A DNA stretch of 64,000 nt from Oasisia sp. SBJ-2009 (Eukaryota > Annelida > Polychaeta > Sabellida > Siboglinidae): the NCBI GenBank assembly GCA_964017155.1, contig OZ024862.1:40886175-40950174 (forward strand), in the 5' to 3' direction. A model generated the notes under the pieces. The model saw only the letters and a list, made by a program, of their open reading frames with translations. It did not search any database and was not told the DNA's origin. Position 1 is the stretch's first letter. Each line of letters begins with the position of its first letter. The position numbers and the translations under genes were made by a program. Below, in pieces: positions 34,906 to 48,465 of this stretch.

Positions 34906-37900
34906 TTAGTCGTCACCGAGTCTCTGTCCTGTGCCCCATCGGTTGTCACCCCGAGCATTATTTGCCTGCTGTCGACTGGAGGGTGCCATTCCAAACGATG
35001 AAACTCCACCTCGCTGGTTTGGGAAATACTTGTAGCTGAAGAGAAAAAGAGCAATTGCAATGAGCAACAAGAGATGGCAGAGACTGATGAGTGGAAGTAA
35101 CAGAACCAAACTGATTGTCAAAGATATTGGCAATATTAAGAACATAAAACACTAGCATTTACAAGTAAGTAATTTCACATTTAGAATTGAACGAGTGATA
35201 TATGACTATCTGAGTATACCTGAATATGTCAACATGTCTAAAATAAAAATTAAATCACAAAAACACGAGCAGGCACACTTTAACATTCATGATACATGAA
35301 TAATGTTTACAAACACTTACAGAAACTCGGGTGTTTTGAGGAAGTGGAAGCCACCAAAGTCTTGTGGGTATTTGAACATAAGGAAGAAGTACAGATGTCC
35401 GACTAGAATGCCAACCAGCTCCTGCAGCCCCCTGCAACAACAGCAACAACATTACTAGGACCAATCCATTAGGATGCCAACCAGCTCCTGTAGCCCCATG
35501 CAACAACAGCAACAACATTACTAGGACCAACCCATTAGGATGCCAACCAGCTCCTCTAGGCCCCTGCAACAACAGCGACAACATTACTAGGACCAACCCA
35601 TTAGGATGTCAACCAGCTCCTGTAGCCCCCTGCAACAACATTACTAGGACCAACCCATTTGGATGCCAACCAGCTCCTGTAGCCCCCTGCAACAACATTA
35701 CTAAGACCAACCCATTTGGATGCCAACCAGCTCCTGCAGCCCCCTGCAATAACATTGCTATGACCAACCCATTTGGATGCCAAATGTTATAATGTCTACT
35801 TAGTAGCTTGCTGAAATCTTGATTTATTACATGATTCAGTTTGTTGAAATAATATAATTTCTGACTAGAGAAATCAATAAGGAATAAAATGCACAACAGT
35901 CACACATTTACATAAATCAACCAGAACAATACATGACAAGCAATTCCAGTAAATCAAAAATTTCAGTGCAAATTGTTTGCCCACACTGGATCATACTGAT
36001 TAAAAATAAAGTGTAACTTTTGTACTGCCTAACCTCCCATTTCCGCTATATACCACAATTACATACAGCTACTGTGAGTGCACTGTGTCATTGACTCACC
36101 CGCCACGGATGATCATGTTAAATCCAACCAGCACCCACGGTAGATACATCGCCTGCAGACAGATTCAATGTCACATTGCACACATGAAAGGAAATTACAA
36201 ATTGCAATGTTGTCTTCTGCTGTGTACAAATATGAATCAACAAATTATCACTGTGTGTGTGGTGTGTGCTTGCGTGTGCATGCATGTGCTATGTTAACGA
36301 TCATTGCCAAGTCTGTCAGTCACCAGGCCTGACCATCACTAAAATCATATCTGGATATTTTGTATTTATAGTATTATTAAGTTTAACAATAATACTGATT
36401 AATACAATGACAAGGCTGATAAGGAGTTAGATATTTGCACTGTAACTGCCAGCAAAGAGTAGTCAGCATAAATGCATAGTATCCACTGATCAGACTCATA
36501 GATACAAACTTCTTGTTTGTAAACATTGCTGAATCTATTTTATAGAGATGTGGTGTCAACATAAATATGATCTAACCAACTGCCGCCAACACAGTAACTT
36601 GTGACAACCCTCACTCACCTTGAACTGTGTTCCAAACCAAAACTGCACAACAGTGTCCTTGTTGAGTTGACACCACACGTACAACACACTCAGGATCATG
36701 GGATCCATCAAGAGCTGCAAACACAACATACAACACTCAGGATCATGGGATCCATCAACAGCTGCAAACACAACATACAATACTCAGGATCATGGGATCC
36801 ATCAAGAGCTGCAAACACAACATACAACACTCAGGATCATGGGATCCATCAAGAGCTGCAAACACAACATACAACACTCAGGATCATGGGATCCATCAAG
36901 AGCTGCAAACACAACATATAACACTCAGGATCATGGGATCCATCAAGAGCTGCAAAATACATGACAACACACTTTTTTTTTATAAAACAAGTTCTAGGTT
37001 ATGAACTCCTGTTCTTCAACACATACAAACCATATCTAGGCTCGGTTACTCCGTGAGGTGGCAGCACTTTTAAGCCCCTCAACTTCGCCTGGGGAATTAA
37101 TGGGTCTAAGTTTCTACATCCGGGTAGCCTTACCCCAGATTAGGGTAGAGACGCTGATTGGCTCTCAGGCCAACTATGAACTTAAAATTAAAATAACGAT
37201 ATACTTTTGCAAGATAATAATATATGAAAAGCATTCAACATTGAACTTATATTAACACAAAAGTAAGTAAAATTAAAATGTAGTTGTTTATAAAATAAGA
37301 ATTACGGCAAGATTAACCAGTATCCGTGAGGTGGCAGCATTGTCTAGCCCCACACGGATAGCATACCAATTAAATAAGGATACCTTTTTATCAAATAATG
37401 CTGTATTATAAAAACTATTCAGAATTAAACTTATATTAACAAAAAAATAAATAGAAATACAAATTTGCAGTTGTTTATAAAAAATACATTACGGCAGTGT
37501 CCATGAGGTGGCAGCATTGTATACCAAACAAAAGCCGTTAATGTGGCCAGACTGTCTTCTCGGCGTAGTTCCGCAGCCGACCGACAGTCGGTTAAGTGAG
37601 ACTAAACCATATCGTACACATTGCTGTTTGACAACATAATATCTAACAAAATGACTTGTTAACTGATGAATACATAAAACTTATTATATTATTAAAATGT
37701 TATTGATCATGTCAATGCAAATCCAAGCTTCATGGTGCATGTGATGTATTCAAGTATTAACTCTGATTGATACAGATCACCTTGTTTAGTCTTATTAAAT
37801 TTATATAGTTTTACCAAACATGGTTACATTTCATTACATAATACATATACACACTGAATACTAACCATTATGTCTCCAATAAATCCTATGATCTGGTCGC

Positions 37901-40708
37901 ACTGTTAAGGATATTTTCCACATCGCAACATCATACAACAGATTTGTACAAACAGTACTGCTCTATAAAGTACACTAAGAAATTCAAAATTAAATAACTT
38001 AAATGTTTCAATAATTTAAAAGCTAACACAACAGGGGTCGACAATAGCGCTGGCCCGACGCATGTTTTGAGGGTGTCGGGCCAGTTCGGGCCACCAGTTT
38101 TCATATTTTACTGGCCCGACGGGCCACTGGTTTCAACAAGTTACAATGGAATTATTCACCATTGTTTTAGATAGTTTCCATCGGTTGTCGCTCATTACGC
38201 AACACTTAAACATAATCTGTGACAGCGTGGACTCGCGTTATCAGTCGAAACTAGTCACCATCTTGTTTACGAATTCGCTTCGGATTTTGTAGTAATAGCC
38301 GAGTGGTACCTAAATACAAATTTGTCATTGAATTTCGCGTTCTCCTTTATTATTGTTGCTATCCTAATCTGTAAAACTAATAGACAAAATATGTTGAGCA
38401 TGTCACGACGACCCCTTGTGGATTTCTTGTGAACTTGTACTAAATAATAGTATTAGTAACGAAATAATTATATTGAAAAAAGCTACAGACTGTAACAATA
38501 GACTAAGTAATAACTACCATAAAACATACTCGTGTTGTAGCTGAATTTTCTAGCTTGTTTATTCCAAAATATATCCATTCCAATAAGTAAAACGTCAAGT
38601 TGTCACGTCGCAAACGCCACCAACGGGGGCAACGCAACGATCCCCGGCTTCCCGTTCGACCTCCGGCTGTCGGCGCTAAGCTGTCGCCTGCAGCAAATAC
38701 TTCTATCCACGGCATCGTCGCCTTCCATTTTTTCTCTGATTAAAATTAATTCACACCTTGTGGCAAAGTTATAGCGTTTGGCAGTGACAGGATCCACACC
38801 ATCGTCGTTACTCTAGGTATGGAATTATCTAGGTCACCCCGTGTCACGCGCATTGCGGAACACTTCCCGAAGCTGACGTCATAACGGCGAATGCCAAATA
38901 TGGAGATAGTCGGTCGGGCATTTATTTGGATTTCCCGTATACACAGGTCAAAGGGCGGGGATGCCGTCTATGCAAGCAGTTAGAGGACAGTTTGGCGGTT
39001 CTATTCGTACCACACAACATGGCGAACAGTGAAATTACGGTGGTGTTACTAAGGTCAAAAGAATTAGAAAACGGCAAAAACACGTTTTTGATTATTTGTC
39101 ATTTCAGCTGCCGTTTCTATTTTAGTGTCCTAAATATAAAGAAATATATTTTATTGTACAATGTACCTGTTTTTATCAGTATAAATGTGTATTCCTACCA
39201 AAAAAAGTTCGGGCCAGTAACTTTTTGGGGGGCCAGTAACTTTTAAAGTCCACTGGCCAGTGAATACAAAACGTTATTGTCGACCCCTGCACAAGTTTTG
39301 TGCTTTGAAAGGATACAACGAGACAGATCCAGTTGAAGAGCAGCATGAAGAGGTAGTCTGCCGGGCGGCCTTTAAATGTTCCTGAAACACGCAAAACACT
39401 AACACGGTCATAATAATAACTAAAATTACATCTTCATGTTTATTATTCCTTTAAACAAATACACAGTCTCCATTTCTCGTTATTGTCAGGTGTGGTTTAC
39501 TTTGACAATAAACAATCTTAAAAAAATTAAAATGAACTGTTTTAAAAACATTGTTAACATTAATAATAATAATTAATGGTTACTAGAAACTAATCACAAA
39601 TGGTGACATGCACGAGAGATTTAATATAAAAATAAGTGTTTTTAGTTTTTTTATAAAGAGGCTATAAAATTATAAAGATGTTTTTTGTGAGATCAGATTT
39701 GGGCTGCATGTAGCTTGCCAAGTTAAGCTTATTCTGTATCTTTATATCAGGTTTTCGCCATATAAATAATTATGCCATCATTTACAGATGAGTTGTTTGG
39801 TCTGTGTTGTTTGCATTCTGGCTGTTTATTCAAAGCCTAGTATGTCACCGCTGCGCCATAGACACAGTCATAGTGCATCTCACAGTCTTACCTGACTCCA
39901 GTCTTGTGGAGTACGAGTAGAGGAAGTAGAGGTTGATGAGATAGTGGAAGCCAGTCTGTGGAGATATCGGGTAGTAAAACAGAGCTGTCACTGGTCTCCA
40001 GAACTGTAAACAAGCAGAAACTTGACTCTCAATTTCTCATGTTGTGCACTCAACTCTTGTGTATGTAGATATTATTCTTTCGTGTTGACAGACATATTAA
40101 TTATATATCAAAGTTTAATTATCAAGTGTCTACAGAGAACGATAGTCAGATGACGTCTTTTTTAAATCCGTTCCAAAATCATTCAAAGAATTATATAGCA
40201 CCCCGATATTTATTTTGAATTGATTCAGGAAAATCTGTTCTGGAATTGATCTGGGGAATATAGAGCCACTTGACTAGCGTTAGGCAAGTCATGATGAGTC
40301 GATATATATGTTATAAAACTATTCTCAATCTTTTTACATATTATTATCATGACTTGTATGCTGAATATCATTTTTTACATTAAAGACAATAAAGAAAATT
40401 GAATCTCATTTAATATAATTAATAATATAAGTTATAATATATGCATCATTCATGGAGTAGGGGGGATTTGGGTATACGACACGTGTGGTCGTGCTGCGTA
40501 CAGAAATAACCAAGCCTAGCCCTCAGCCTACGGCTAGGTCCATGCTTACCTGAAATCTGTAGACAACCATTTGGAAGTGCAGTATCATGCTCATCGGGCT
40601 AACCAAACCTAACTTTCCGATCAGTGGTAACGCTACAGAAGCCGTAAACCAGTACCGGCTCATTTGCGGTATGCTATGATACCAAACGCCAATATCGTTA
40701 GAAGCCAT
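34906..40708 (-). CDS. DERL1: Derlin-1, ER-associated degradation rhomboid pseudoprotease, eight exons
   Basis: Multi-pass ER protein of the retrotranslocation machinery. Exons in transcript order: 40708-40550 (MASNDIGVWYHSIPQMSRYW, KLGLVSP), 40003-39892 (FWRPVTALFYYP, YFLYSYSTRLESG), 39381-39317 (GRPADYLFMLLFNWICLV), 37892-37866 (microexon), 36714-36619 (LLMDPMILSVLYVWCQLNKD, WFGTQFK), 36152-36100 (YLPWVLVGFN), 35431-35321 (LQELVGILVGHLYFFLMFKYP) and 35035-34906 (RGGVSSFGMAPSS, QRLGDD, TAA). Phases close at every junction and the length, about 250, equals that of human DERL1. The derlin WR motif (FWRP) and the GxxxG (GILVG) of the last membrane helix are present. Two of its acceptors (exons 5 and 7) lie in minisatellites. 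A promoter was not identified; ATG context is at 40708. Confidence 0.94.
35397..35785 (-). repeat. Minisatellite repeating the DERL1 exon 7 acceptor
   Basis: Six units, 64-69 bp near the exon and 55-58 bp farther away. Each has (minus strand) CCTAGTAATGTTGTTGC, then TGTTGCAG, then GGGGCTNCAGGAGCTGGTTG, the last block being a copy of the first coding bases of exon 7. The real exon is the unit ending the array at 35431. Later coding bases of each copy decay into ATGGGTTGGTCCTAG. Confidence 0.92.
36685..36958 (-). repeat. 47-bp minisatellite repeating the DERL1 exon 5 acceptor
   Basis: Five to six units. On the minus strand each reads GTTGTATGTTGTGTTTGCAG, then CTCTTGATGGATCC, CATGATCCTGAGTGT. 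The last 29 nt are identical to the start of exon 5 (LLMDPMILS). The array is close to perfect, so it is young or homogenised. Confidence 0.95.
37041..37530. repeat. Three copies of a GTGAGGTGGCAGCA block with AT-rich arms
   Basis: CCGTGAGGTGGCAGCA at about 37051, 37325 and, as CCATGAGGTGGCAGCA, 37500. The spacers share AACTTATATTAACA, GTTGTTTATAAA and ATTACGGCA. It is an imperfect tandem repeat of roughly 180-280 bp in DERL1 intron 4, class unknown. Confidence 0.65.
37866..37892 (-). CDS. DERL1: DERL1 27-nt microexon
   Basis: Flanked by GACCAG (acceptor) and GTTAGT (donor) on the minus strand, it encodes IIGFIGDIM. Joining exon 3 (NWICLV) to exon 5 (LLMDPM) directly would delete nine residues that other derlins have; with this piece the alignment is gap-free and in phase 0 on both sides. 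The acceptor's pyrimidine tract is poor, so regulated skipping is possible. Confidence 0.8.
38032..39289. mobile_element. 1.26-kb inverted-repeat element, termini CAGGGGTCGACAATA
   Basis: Left end CAGGGGTCGACAATAGCG and right end, reverse-complemented, CAGGGGTCGACAATAACG. Both flanks carry CACAA, a possible 5-bp target duplication. Subterminal GGGCCAGT and CTGGCCCGAC words occur in both orientations. The interior, 38800-39060, is CpG-richer. It includes a short plus frame with CRLCKQLEDSLAVL, possibly a metal-binding remnant. Termini are hAT-like, but an 8-bp duplication was not found. It is inserted in DERL1 intron 3 (between exon 3 and the microexon), about 27 bp downstream of the exon 3 donor. 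Confidence 0.75.
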
Positions 40709-41283
40709 CTTTGGCGTAAATTCGCTATAATAAAGGGTTGGGTGCTTGAGCGTTGACGTTCTGTCGTTGCTGTACCGGTTTTGTTTTCATTCGTCACTTC
40801 CGACGAGCACACGAGAGCCTAGTGTACGTTCTAGTTTTATACGTCTATCTATGTTCTCCTGTAAAGAAACGGAGAAAAATATTAGAAGCGGTTCACGACC
40901 AAACTCATACTAAATTATTAACCGACAACGAACGAGTTTACCCCGTCAATGAATCGACAAAATTATGATCTTAAAAACTGACGTGGCCCAACGCCGAGCC
41001 ATCTGCTGGTACCACCGCAACACTGCTCACTGATTGCATGTTCCTACAACGCATACCGGCGACACCTTTCCCAGACGCGGATGAGTAGGTTTTACTATAG
41101 ATTTATATTTTTATGCAAATCTAACCAGTATGCATTTGATCTAAATGCTGTCAATAGAACATACTTTTTGTATGTTTTGTTTTATTATTTACCCTTTGTG
41201 TACGCTTTGTTGAATAATTGCAAATGTTCAATATTAATGAATATTAAAGGCAAAACAAAGTTAACTGTTTCGTGGCATACATG
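40709..41283. other. DERL1 upstream region
   Basis: CpG-containing sequence just upstream of the DERL1 start, probably its promoter. A plus frame from 40753 to 40968 is open but unrecognised; a divergent transcript is possible and not supported. Confidence 0.4.
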
Positions 41284-41429
41284 CCCAGCAAACAAAATGA
41301 CGTTGTAATGACGTAGCCGCGACGTCACGTTTTGGTCATGATGACGTTGCGAAGTGACGTCACTATGACGTCATTCTGTAGACACCAAATGACGGTGCGG
41401 CGACGTTGCGAAATGACGTTGTGAAATGA

Positions 41430-41810
41430 CCTTTCCACGACCAAAACGCAACCTATTGGCGACCTTCCAGCAACTGTTACGCAACCTATACATGACCTTC
41501 CCACGACCTATTTATGACCTTCCCACAACCTTGTTGGACCCTTCCAGCAACCATTATACAACCTATAGGTGACCTTCCCACAACCTATTTATGACCTTCC
41601 CACAACCTTTTTGGACCCTTCCAGCAACCATTATACAACCTATAGATGACCTTCCCACAACCTATTTATGACCTTCCCACAACCTTGTTGGACCCTTCCA
41701 GCAACCATTATACAACCTATAGGTGACCTTCCCACAACCGTTTTGGAACCTTCCAGCAACCATTACATAACCTTCTATGCATCTTCCAACAACTTTTGCA
41801 CAACCACCCA
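41430..41810. repeat. Tandem CCTTCCCACAACC array
   Basis: A period of about 90-100 bp made of sub-units such as TATGACCTTCCCACAACC, GACCCTTCCAGCAACC and ATTATACAACCTATAGGTGA, repeated three to four times within the large unit. Confidence 0.8.
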
Positions 41811-41879
41811 GCTTCTATTCCCGACATCTATAACATAAAACATTCATTGCCTTTTTAAAATAATTTTATTTTACTGAAA

Positions 41880-42102
41880 TTATACATAAATCGATTGGTG
41901 TCTTCTTCGTTTCCTCTGGGCAAGTCTCTGATTCACTGATCTCCATCTGCTTCGTCTGACGACATTGATAATCGTGACGCTGCTGGCACTGCCCTTACTG
42001 AAGCACAATTCTGCAAATAAGACACTACGATTAGTTTATTACACTAACAAGTAATTACCATTTAAAAAAGTGGGTAGGCCGTAAATCACACACACGCACG
42101 CA

Positions 42103-42160
<58 letters not shown>

Positions 42161-42470
42161 ATGTAGACACATACAAATCTCATAAATACACAGGCACGCG
42201 TGCGCGCGCGCGCACGCACGCACACACACCAAATACACACCACATAAACACAAATATAAGCACATAAACACACATGCATATAACAGATTCACACACACAG
42301 ACCATTCCATAGATTCATTGCATGAAGCTGTTGGAACAATACTTCCTAAGAGCACTCGATCTTTTCTCTGAGACGTGGTTGCTGTAGTCTTCACCGAGCT
42401 ATTCCTCATCCAGATCCTGTTGCAATCCTCAGTGTCATTTCTGCAATTATAATTCAGGATGACAATGACT
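41880..42470 (-). pseudogene. Exon-like remnants inside the 5.2-kb unit
   Basis: On the minus strand AATTGCAG precedes an open stretch from about 42440 to 42290 (MRNSSVKTTATTSQRKDR). A second acceptor TTTGCAG precedes about 60 coding-like bases from 42011 (NCASVRAVPAASRLSMSSDE) followed by a stop and an AATAAA-like A-rich tract near 41866. No family is recognised. It may be the decayed host gene of the element. The (CA)/(CG) microsatellite lies between the pieces. Confidence 0.25.
42088..42235. repeat. CA/CG microsatellite
   Basis: (CACG)n then (CA)n, a short spacer, then CGCG-rich and (CACG)n again. Confidence 0.9.
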
Positions 42471-43451
42471 TTTACAATGAATTATAAAATTATAGAATAG
42501 TGTTAATTTTGAATTTACCCTGTAAAACAATCAATCACATAATCATGTTTATTATAATTAAGATAAATTGTGTTTACCCCAATAAATGCTGCAGGGCCTA
42601 CAACTAAACTGGATATTATTAAAAACAACTGGAATATAGGAAAGGTATGTAACTGTAATTTAATAAATTATTCAAACAGTATGTATAATTTAAAAATACA
42701 ATGATCATGATACGTCAAGTACAAAACAAATTAGGCAGAAGATGGTCTTTGTGATTTAGTACTCAGTGTTACATAAACCTTACTTCTGACTATATAGTCT
42801 TAATAAAAATTAAGTCAGAGTAATAAATTGCAATTACCTGTAGAAGTTGCACACTGTTAAATCAATGATCTTTTAATCCACACACCAAAGTCAGGAGCTG
42901 TCTTCCCTATCTAAGACACAGCTTGATATGAGGTCTGAAAATTCAAGTACTTGTATAACTACAGGCCAGCAGCTGCCAAGCAGAAGCCTGAAACAATATA
43001 CACTGTATACTGCCCAATTTGTTAGGGGTAATTACCCCACAAATTGCTCAACTCCAGGGGTCCTCCTGGGACAACCCACTTAGACAGAGCCACAGCACTC
43101 ATTTGATGTCAGCAGGGGAGAGTTTAAGCACATCAAACAAGCCTGTGCAATCAACCATGTTGAAACAAGGCACAGGGTGGGGGGAAAACAAATAAGGAAG
43201 TAACTCTAACCAACTTAGGCAGTGCCACCAAAGTGTCAGAGGGGAAAGTCATGCAGTAATAATTTGCATTAGTCACTTGGTAACATATCTGGATTTTGGT
43301 TCTATTAGAAGTTTACTATTATTTAAACTTATACTCCAGATTTCAAGTTACATATTTCGAAATATTGAGCACAATATTGGTGATCAGCAGTTATAATTAA
43401 TAACTTATAATAGAGTCTACAACTTAATCAGTATCTGCATCGACACTTGTA

Positions 43452-43473
43452 AAAATGATACAGTATATATATG

Positions 43474-43564
<91 letters not shown>

Positions 43565-43620
43565 GTGTGTATGTGAATATATGTATGTTTATATTACACA
43601 TTTTATATATATATATCACA
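43452..43620. repeat. (TA)n/(GT)n compound microsatellite
   Basis: Long TA runs interrupted by GTGTGTGTG and ATGTATGT. Confidence 0.9.
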
Positions 43621-44254
43621 TGTGTCAGTGTAGATACTAATTAATTAATATATCCATACATAATTATTAGAACTTTTATATATACCCATATGTAATGTAA
43701 GTGGATGTAAGCACCGTATCTTCTCTGTTTATTGTTTGCCATGTTTCGACATCTGTCAGATATACAATATGTAAAATTAGAAAAATACTCTATTTCATTT
43801 CCTCAAAAATACCTTATCCCTGTGAGACAGTGACAGTGTACATAATAATTGCAACCACATGTAAGAGAATGTACAATTACTCTTTAAAAAGAGAGGGATA
43901 TTTCTTTGAGCAGATACATGTGTGAGGTTATTAATAATTAACTGTAAATGTGTACTTGATTCCTTTTCGGTAAATTTGGCACAACGTTGGTTTAGGGTGG
44001 TTGACCAACTTTGGTCTGTATAGTTATAAATGGATAACAAAATTAATGTCCATTCCTCAAAACTATATTACATATGTGACACAATGATAGTGTATGAATA
44101 ATAGGCATTATTTGCCAGTGTATATATGTTAAAGAGCAATATTTTACTTTGATTGACCTGATAAATGCATCCGGTTAATCTAATTGACATATTTCATAGT
44201 AATTGTACTTTAATTAACTATATACGTCAATTGCATCATGCTTTATATGAATTT

Positions 44255-44384
44255 TTTTGGGGAAAACATTTGGCCAACATATTGCCCCAACGTTGGCCCA
44301 ATATTGTATTAGGTTGTATTATTGTATCAGGTCAGTAATTGAACCATCACTGTACCATCGTTAGAATATTAAACTCAATTAATT

Positions 44385-44436
<52 letters not shown>

Positions 44437-45130
44437 CGCGTGCGCGTGCGTGTGTGTGTTTACGTGGTGTGTTTATGTATGTACGTGGTATGTGTATATG
44501 TGGTGTGTGTGTGGTGTTTATATGTTGTCTATGTGTGTGTATGTGTGTGTGTGTGTTGGTTGTCTATATGTGTATACCTGCGAATCGATCGGTGTGTGCA
44601 TGCATATGCACACATACATATGTGTGCATATATATATGTGTGTGTGTGTGTGCGTGCGTGCGTGTGTGTGTGTGAGTGATCGAGTGTGTGAGTGCACGAG
44701 TGAGTGTAAGTGTTGGGCCAATGTAGGGCCAATGAGCAAAATTATGTTGTATGTTGCCAACGTTGGCTCAATGTGAAATGCCAATGTTGGTCCAACGTTG
44801 GTCCAACATTGGATTATAATTTGCCTACGTTGGCCCAACATGTTGGACCAACGAGCAAAATAACGTTGGCCCAATGTATGTTGCCAACGTTGGCCCAATG
44901 TAAAATGCCAACGTTGGCCCAACATTGGATTATAATTTGCCAACGTTGGCCCAACATTGTGTCATTAATTGAACCACCCCTGTACCAACATTAATATTAT
45001 CAAACACAGTTTATTTTAAATTTATGTTGGCGGTACATCGTTGGCCCAATGTTGGCCCAACGTTGTTCACCCAACGCCAACATTATGCCAACGGTTCCAT
45101 AGTTGGGCCAACATAGGCTTGCTATCTGGG
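44255..45130. repeat. CCAACGTTGGCCCAA palindromic array
   Basis: The self-complementary words CCAACGTTGG, TTGGCCCAACGTTGG and GGCCCAATGT recur about twenty times from 44720 to 45110 and sparsely before it. The array is interrupted by the GT microsatellite. Words are spaced roughly 10-40 bp apart on both strands. Confidence 0.8.
44382..44715. repeat. (GT)n with GTGCGC and TATG variants
   Basis: A GT run followed by GCGCGTGCGCGTG and long GT-rich degenerate sequence. Open frames rich in Cys and Val across it are artefacts. Confidence 0.9.
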
Positions 45131-46410
45131 GAATTTGTGTTGGCGGTAAAACTTCCGACAATGACTGCGCGAGCTCTTCCTTGTACGGAACCGTTATAAG
45201 CATATATACGGAGTCGGCTTCGATGTTACCAATTCATATTCTATACTAGTATGTATTATATACAGTTCCTTTTACAAATGTAAATTTTATTTTATATGTA
45301 TTACAATATTTTATGATTTCATTTTGCCAAAATATATACACCATTTGGATTAATTATAGCAGACTGCAAAACTACATTACCTAGCTGAGATGACGTTGAT
45401 ACAACGTCTGTCAACGTCACGGGTGGACGTCATTTTGCGACCATTAAGGTACGTCAAGATGACGTCACGTCATAACGCTGCCTGAGCGTCATCACCCAAC
45501 GTTGCGACGTGACGTTGTCGCAACCGTTGTGCAACGTCACTGGTGACATTACCAAATCGTGACCAACGTGACCAAAATATATACATCATTTGGATTAATT
45601 ATCAGAATGCAAAACTATATTACCGAGCTGAGATGACGTTGATACAACGTCGGTCAACGTCACGGGTGGACGTCATTTTGCGACTGTTAAGGTACGTCAA
45701 GATGACGTCACGTCATAACGTTGCCTGAGCGTCATCACCCAACGTTGCGACGTGACGTTGTCACAATCGTTGTGCAACGTCATTATCCTTTACATAAATA
45801 TTATAGCCTACATACCTATACAATGGACAGGAATTTGTGTTGATGATAACACTTCCGACAATGGACCGCTGCTCTCTTCCGTACGCGTGTGAAACCCTTA
45901 GTTGAGTACACGTAGTCGTCATAAATATACTACCGCTTCGTATATTCTAGACCAGTGTGCATCTATGCAGTTGTTTTTACAAATGTAAATATAATTTTAT
46001 ATGTATTACAATATTTGATGATTTAATATTGCCAAAATATACACACCATTTGGATGAATAATCAGAATGCAAAACTACATTACCGAGCTGAGATGACGCT
46101 GATACAACGTCTGTCAACGTCACGGGTGGACGTCATTTTGCGACCATTACGGTACGTCAAGATGACGCCACGCCATAACGTTGCCTGGGCGTCATCACCC
46201 AACGTTGCGACGTGACGTTGTCACAACCGTTGTGCAACGTCACTGGTGACATTACCAAACCATGACCATTTTGCGACCATTAAGGTACGTCAAGATGACG
46301 TCAGGTCATGACGTTGCCTGAACGTCACCACCCAACGTTACGAAGTGACGTTGTCACAACCGTTATGCAACGTCATTGGTGACATTACCAAATCGTGACC
46401 AAAAGGCAAC
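45130..46410. repeat. About 704-bp tandem duplication of ACGTCA-rich sequence
   Basis: AATTTGTGTTGGCGGTAAAAC, CTTCCGACAATG, ACAAATGTAAAT, CACCATTTGGAT and GATACAACGTCTGTCAACG recur in the same order about 704 bp apart (for example 45397 and 46101). A partial third copy of the GACGTCA part begins near 45570 and a fourth near 46263. Confidence 0.75.
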
Positions 46411-46438
46411 GTTGCGTGGACGTCATGTGTTTGCTGGG

Positions 46439-47699
<1,261 letters not shown>

Positions 47700-47819
47700 A
47701 TATATACTAGTGCTGGTTCGATACCAAAAATATCGAAGTATCGCGATACTTGCGAAAGTTCGATACCGATATTTAGTGGTATCGCGATACTTCGATATTT
47801 TTGGTATCGAACGCCCACT

Positions 47820-47956
47820 ATTCGATACCTTCGATACCTTCGATACCTTCGATACCTACGATACCTTCGATACCTTCGATACCTTCGATACCTTCGATAC
47901 CTTCGATACCTTCGATACCTTCGATACCTTCGATACCTTCGATACCTTCGATATTT
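47820..47956. repeat. GATACCTTC 9-bp minisatellite
   Basis: About fourteen units near the left end of the hAT element. Being nine bases long it keeps all frames open (Phe-Asp-Thr repeats on plus, Arg-Tyr-Arg on minus). It likely grew from a subterminal transposase-binding-like word. Confidence 0.9.
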
Positions 47957-48465
47957 CGATACTCGACATCGAGTCCATTCGACGAAGTCGATGCGAAGGC
48001 GCAACATCGTTGTTGACGACGTCGACGACGTTGTTTATGGGAGCTATCACTACAGCGCTTCGCAGCCTAAATTGACTTAGGCGTGGTTGTTTAAAAAATA
48101 ATATAACATAAAATGTGAATTGTTTTCTAAAACTTTATTGTAGAATTAGTCTCTATAATAACTGTTTTCTGTGTGCTATCTTAGCGTAGGTCAGACTTCG
48201 CTTAGCCTCGTTACCCAAACCAAGGTTCGTATGTGACGATCTCGTTTGGTGGCAGTACCATGCCATCTTTCTCCCTACTTTATTTACGGTTACGCGTACA
48301 AAAACACACATCCTATAGTATTTGTATAGAGTGTTTATTGCACGCACTAGTATTTATGAAACTAGTTTAATAATAATATTATTAATATAAATATTTATTC
48401 GAGCGCGATGCGGAGGTTATGTTTACCCGGGTTCCGTTTGGTGGCGCCACCATTTGCCGTACACG

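Larger units (their letters stand above)
41284..46438. mobile_element. 5.2-kb unit bounded by CCCAGCAAACA inverted termini
   Basis: The left end is TGCCCAGCAAACA, the right end TGTTTGCTGGGCA, the same termini as the two small MITEs in RMDN1. Subterminal sequence on both sides is dense in ACGTCA, TGACGT and AACGTTG words. Inside are a CCTTCCCACAACC array, an exon-like minus segment, several microsatellites, a CCAACGTTGGCCCAA array and a tandem duplication near the right end. No target duplication is evident. It may be a composite of several related insertions rather than one transposon. No transposase was recognised. Confidence 0.55.

Noticed and set aside
34782..35158. Alternative minus frames over DERL1 exon 8
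   Set aside because: They are other reading frames of the same exon; only the frame ending QRLGDD joins exon 7 in phase and matches derlins.
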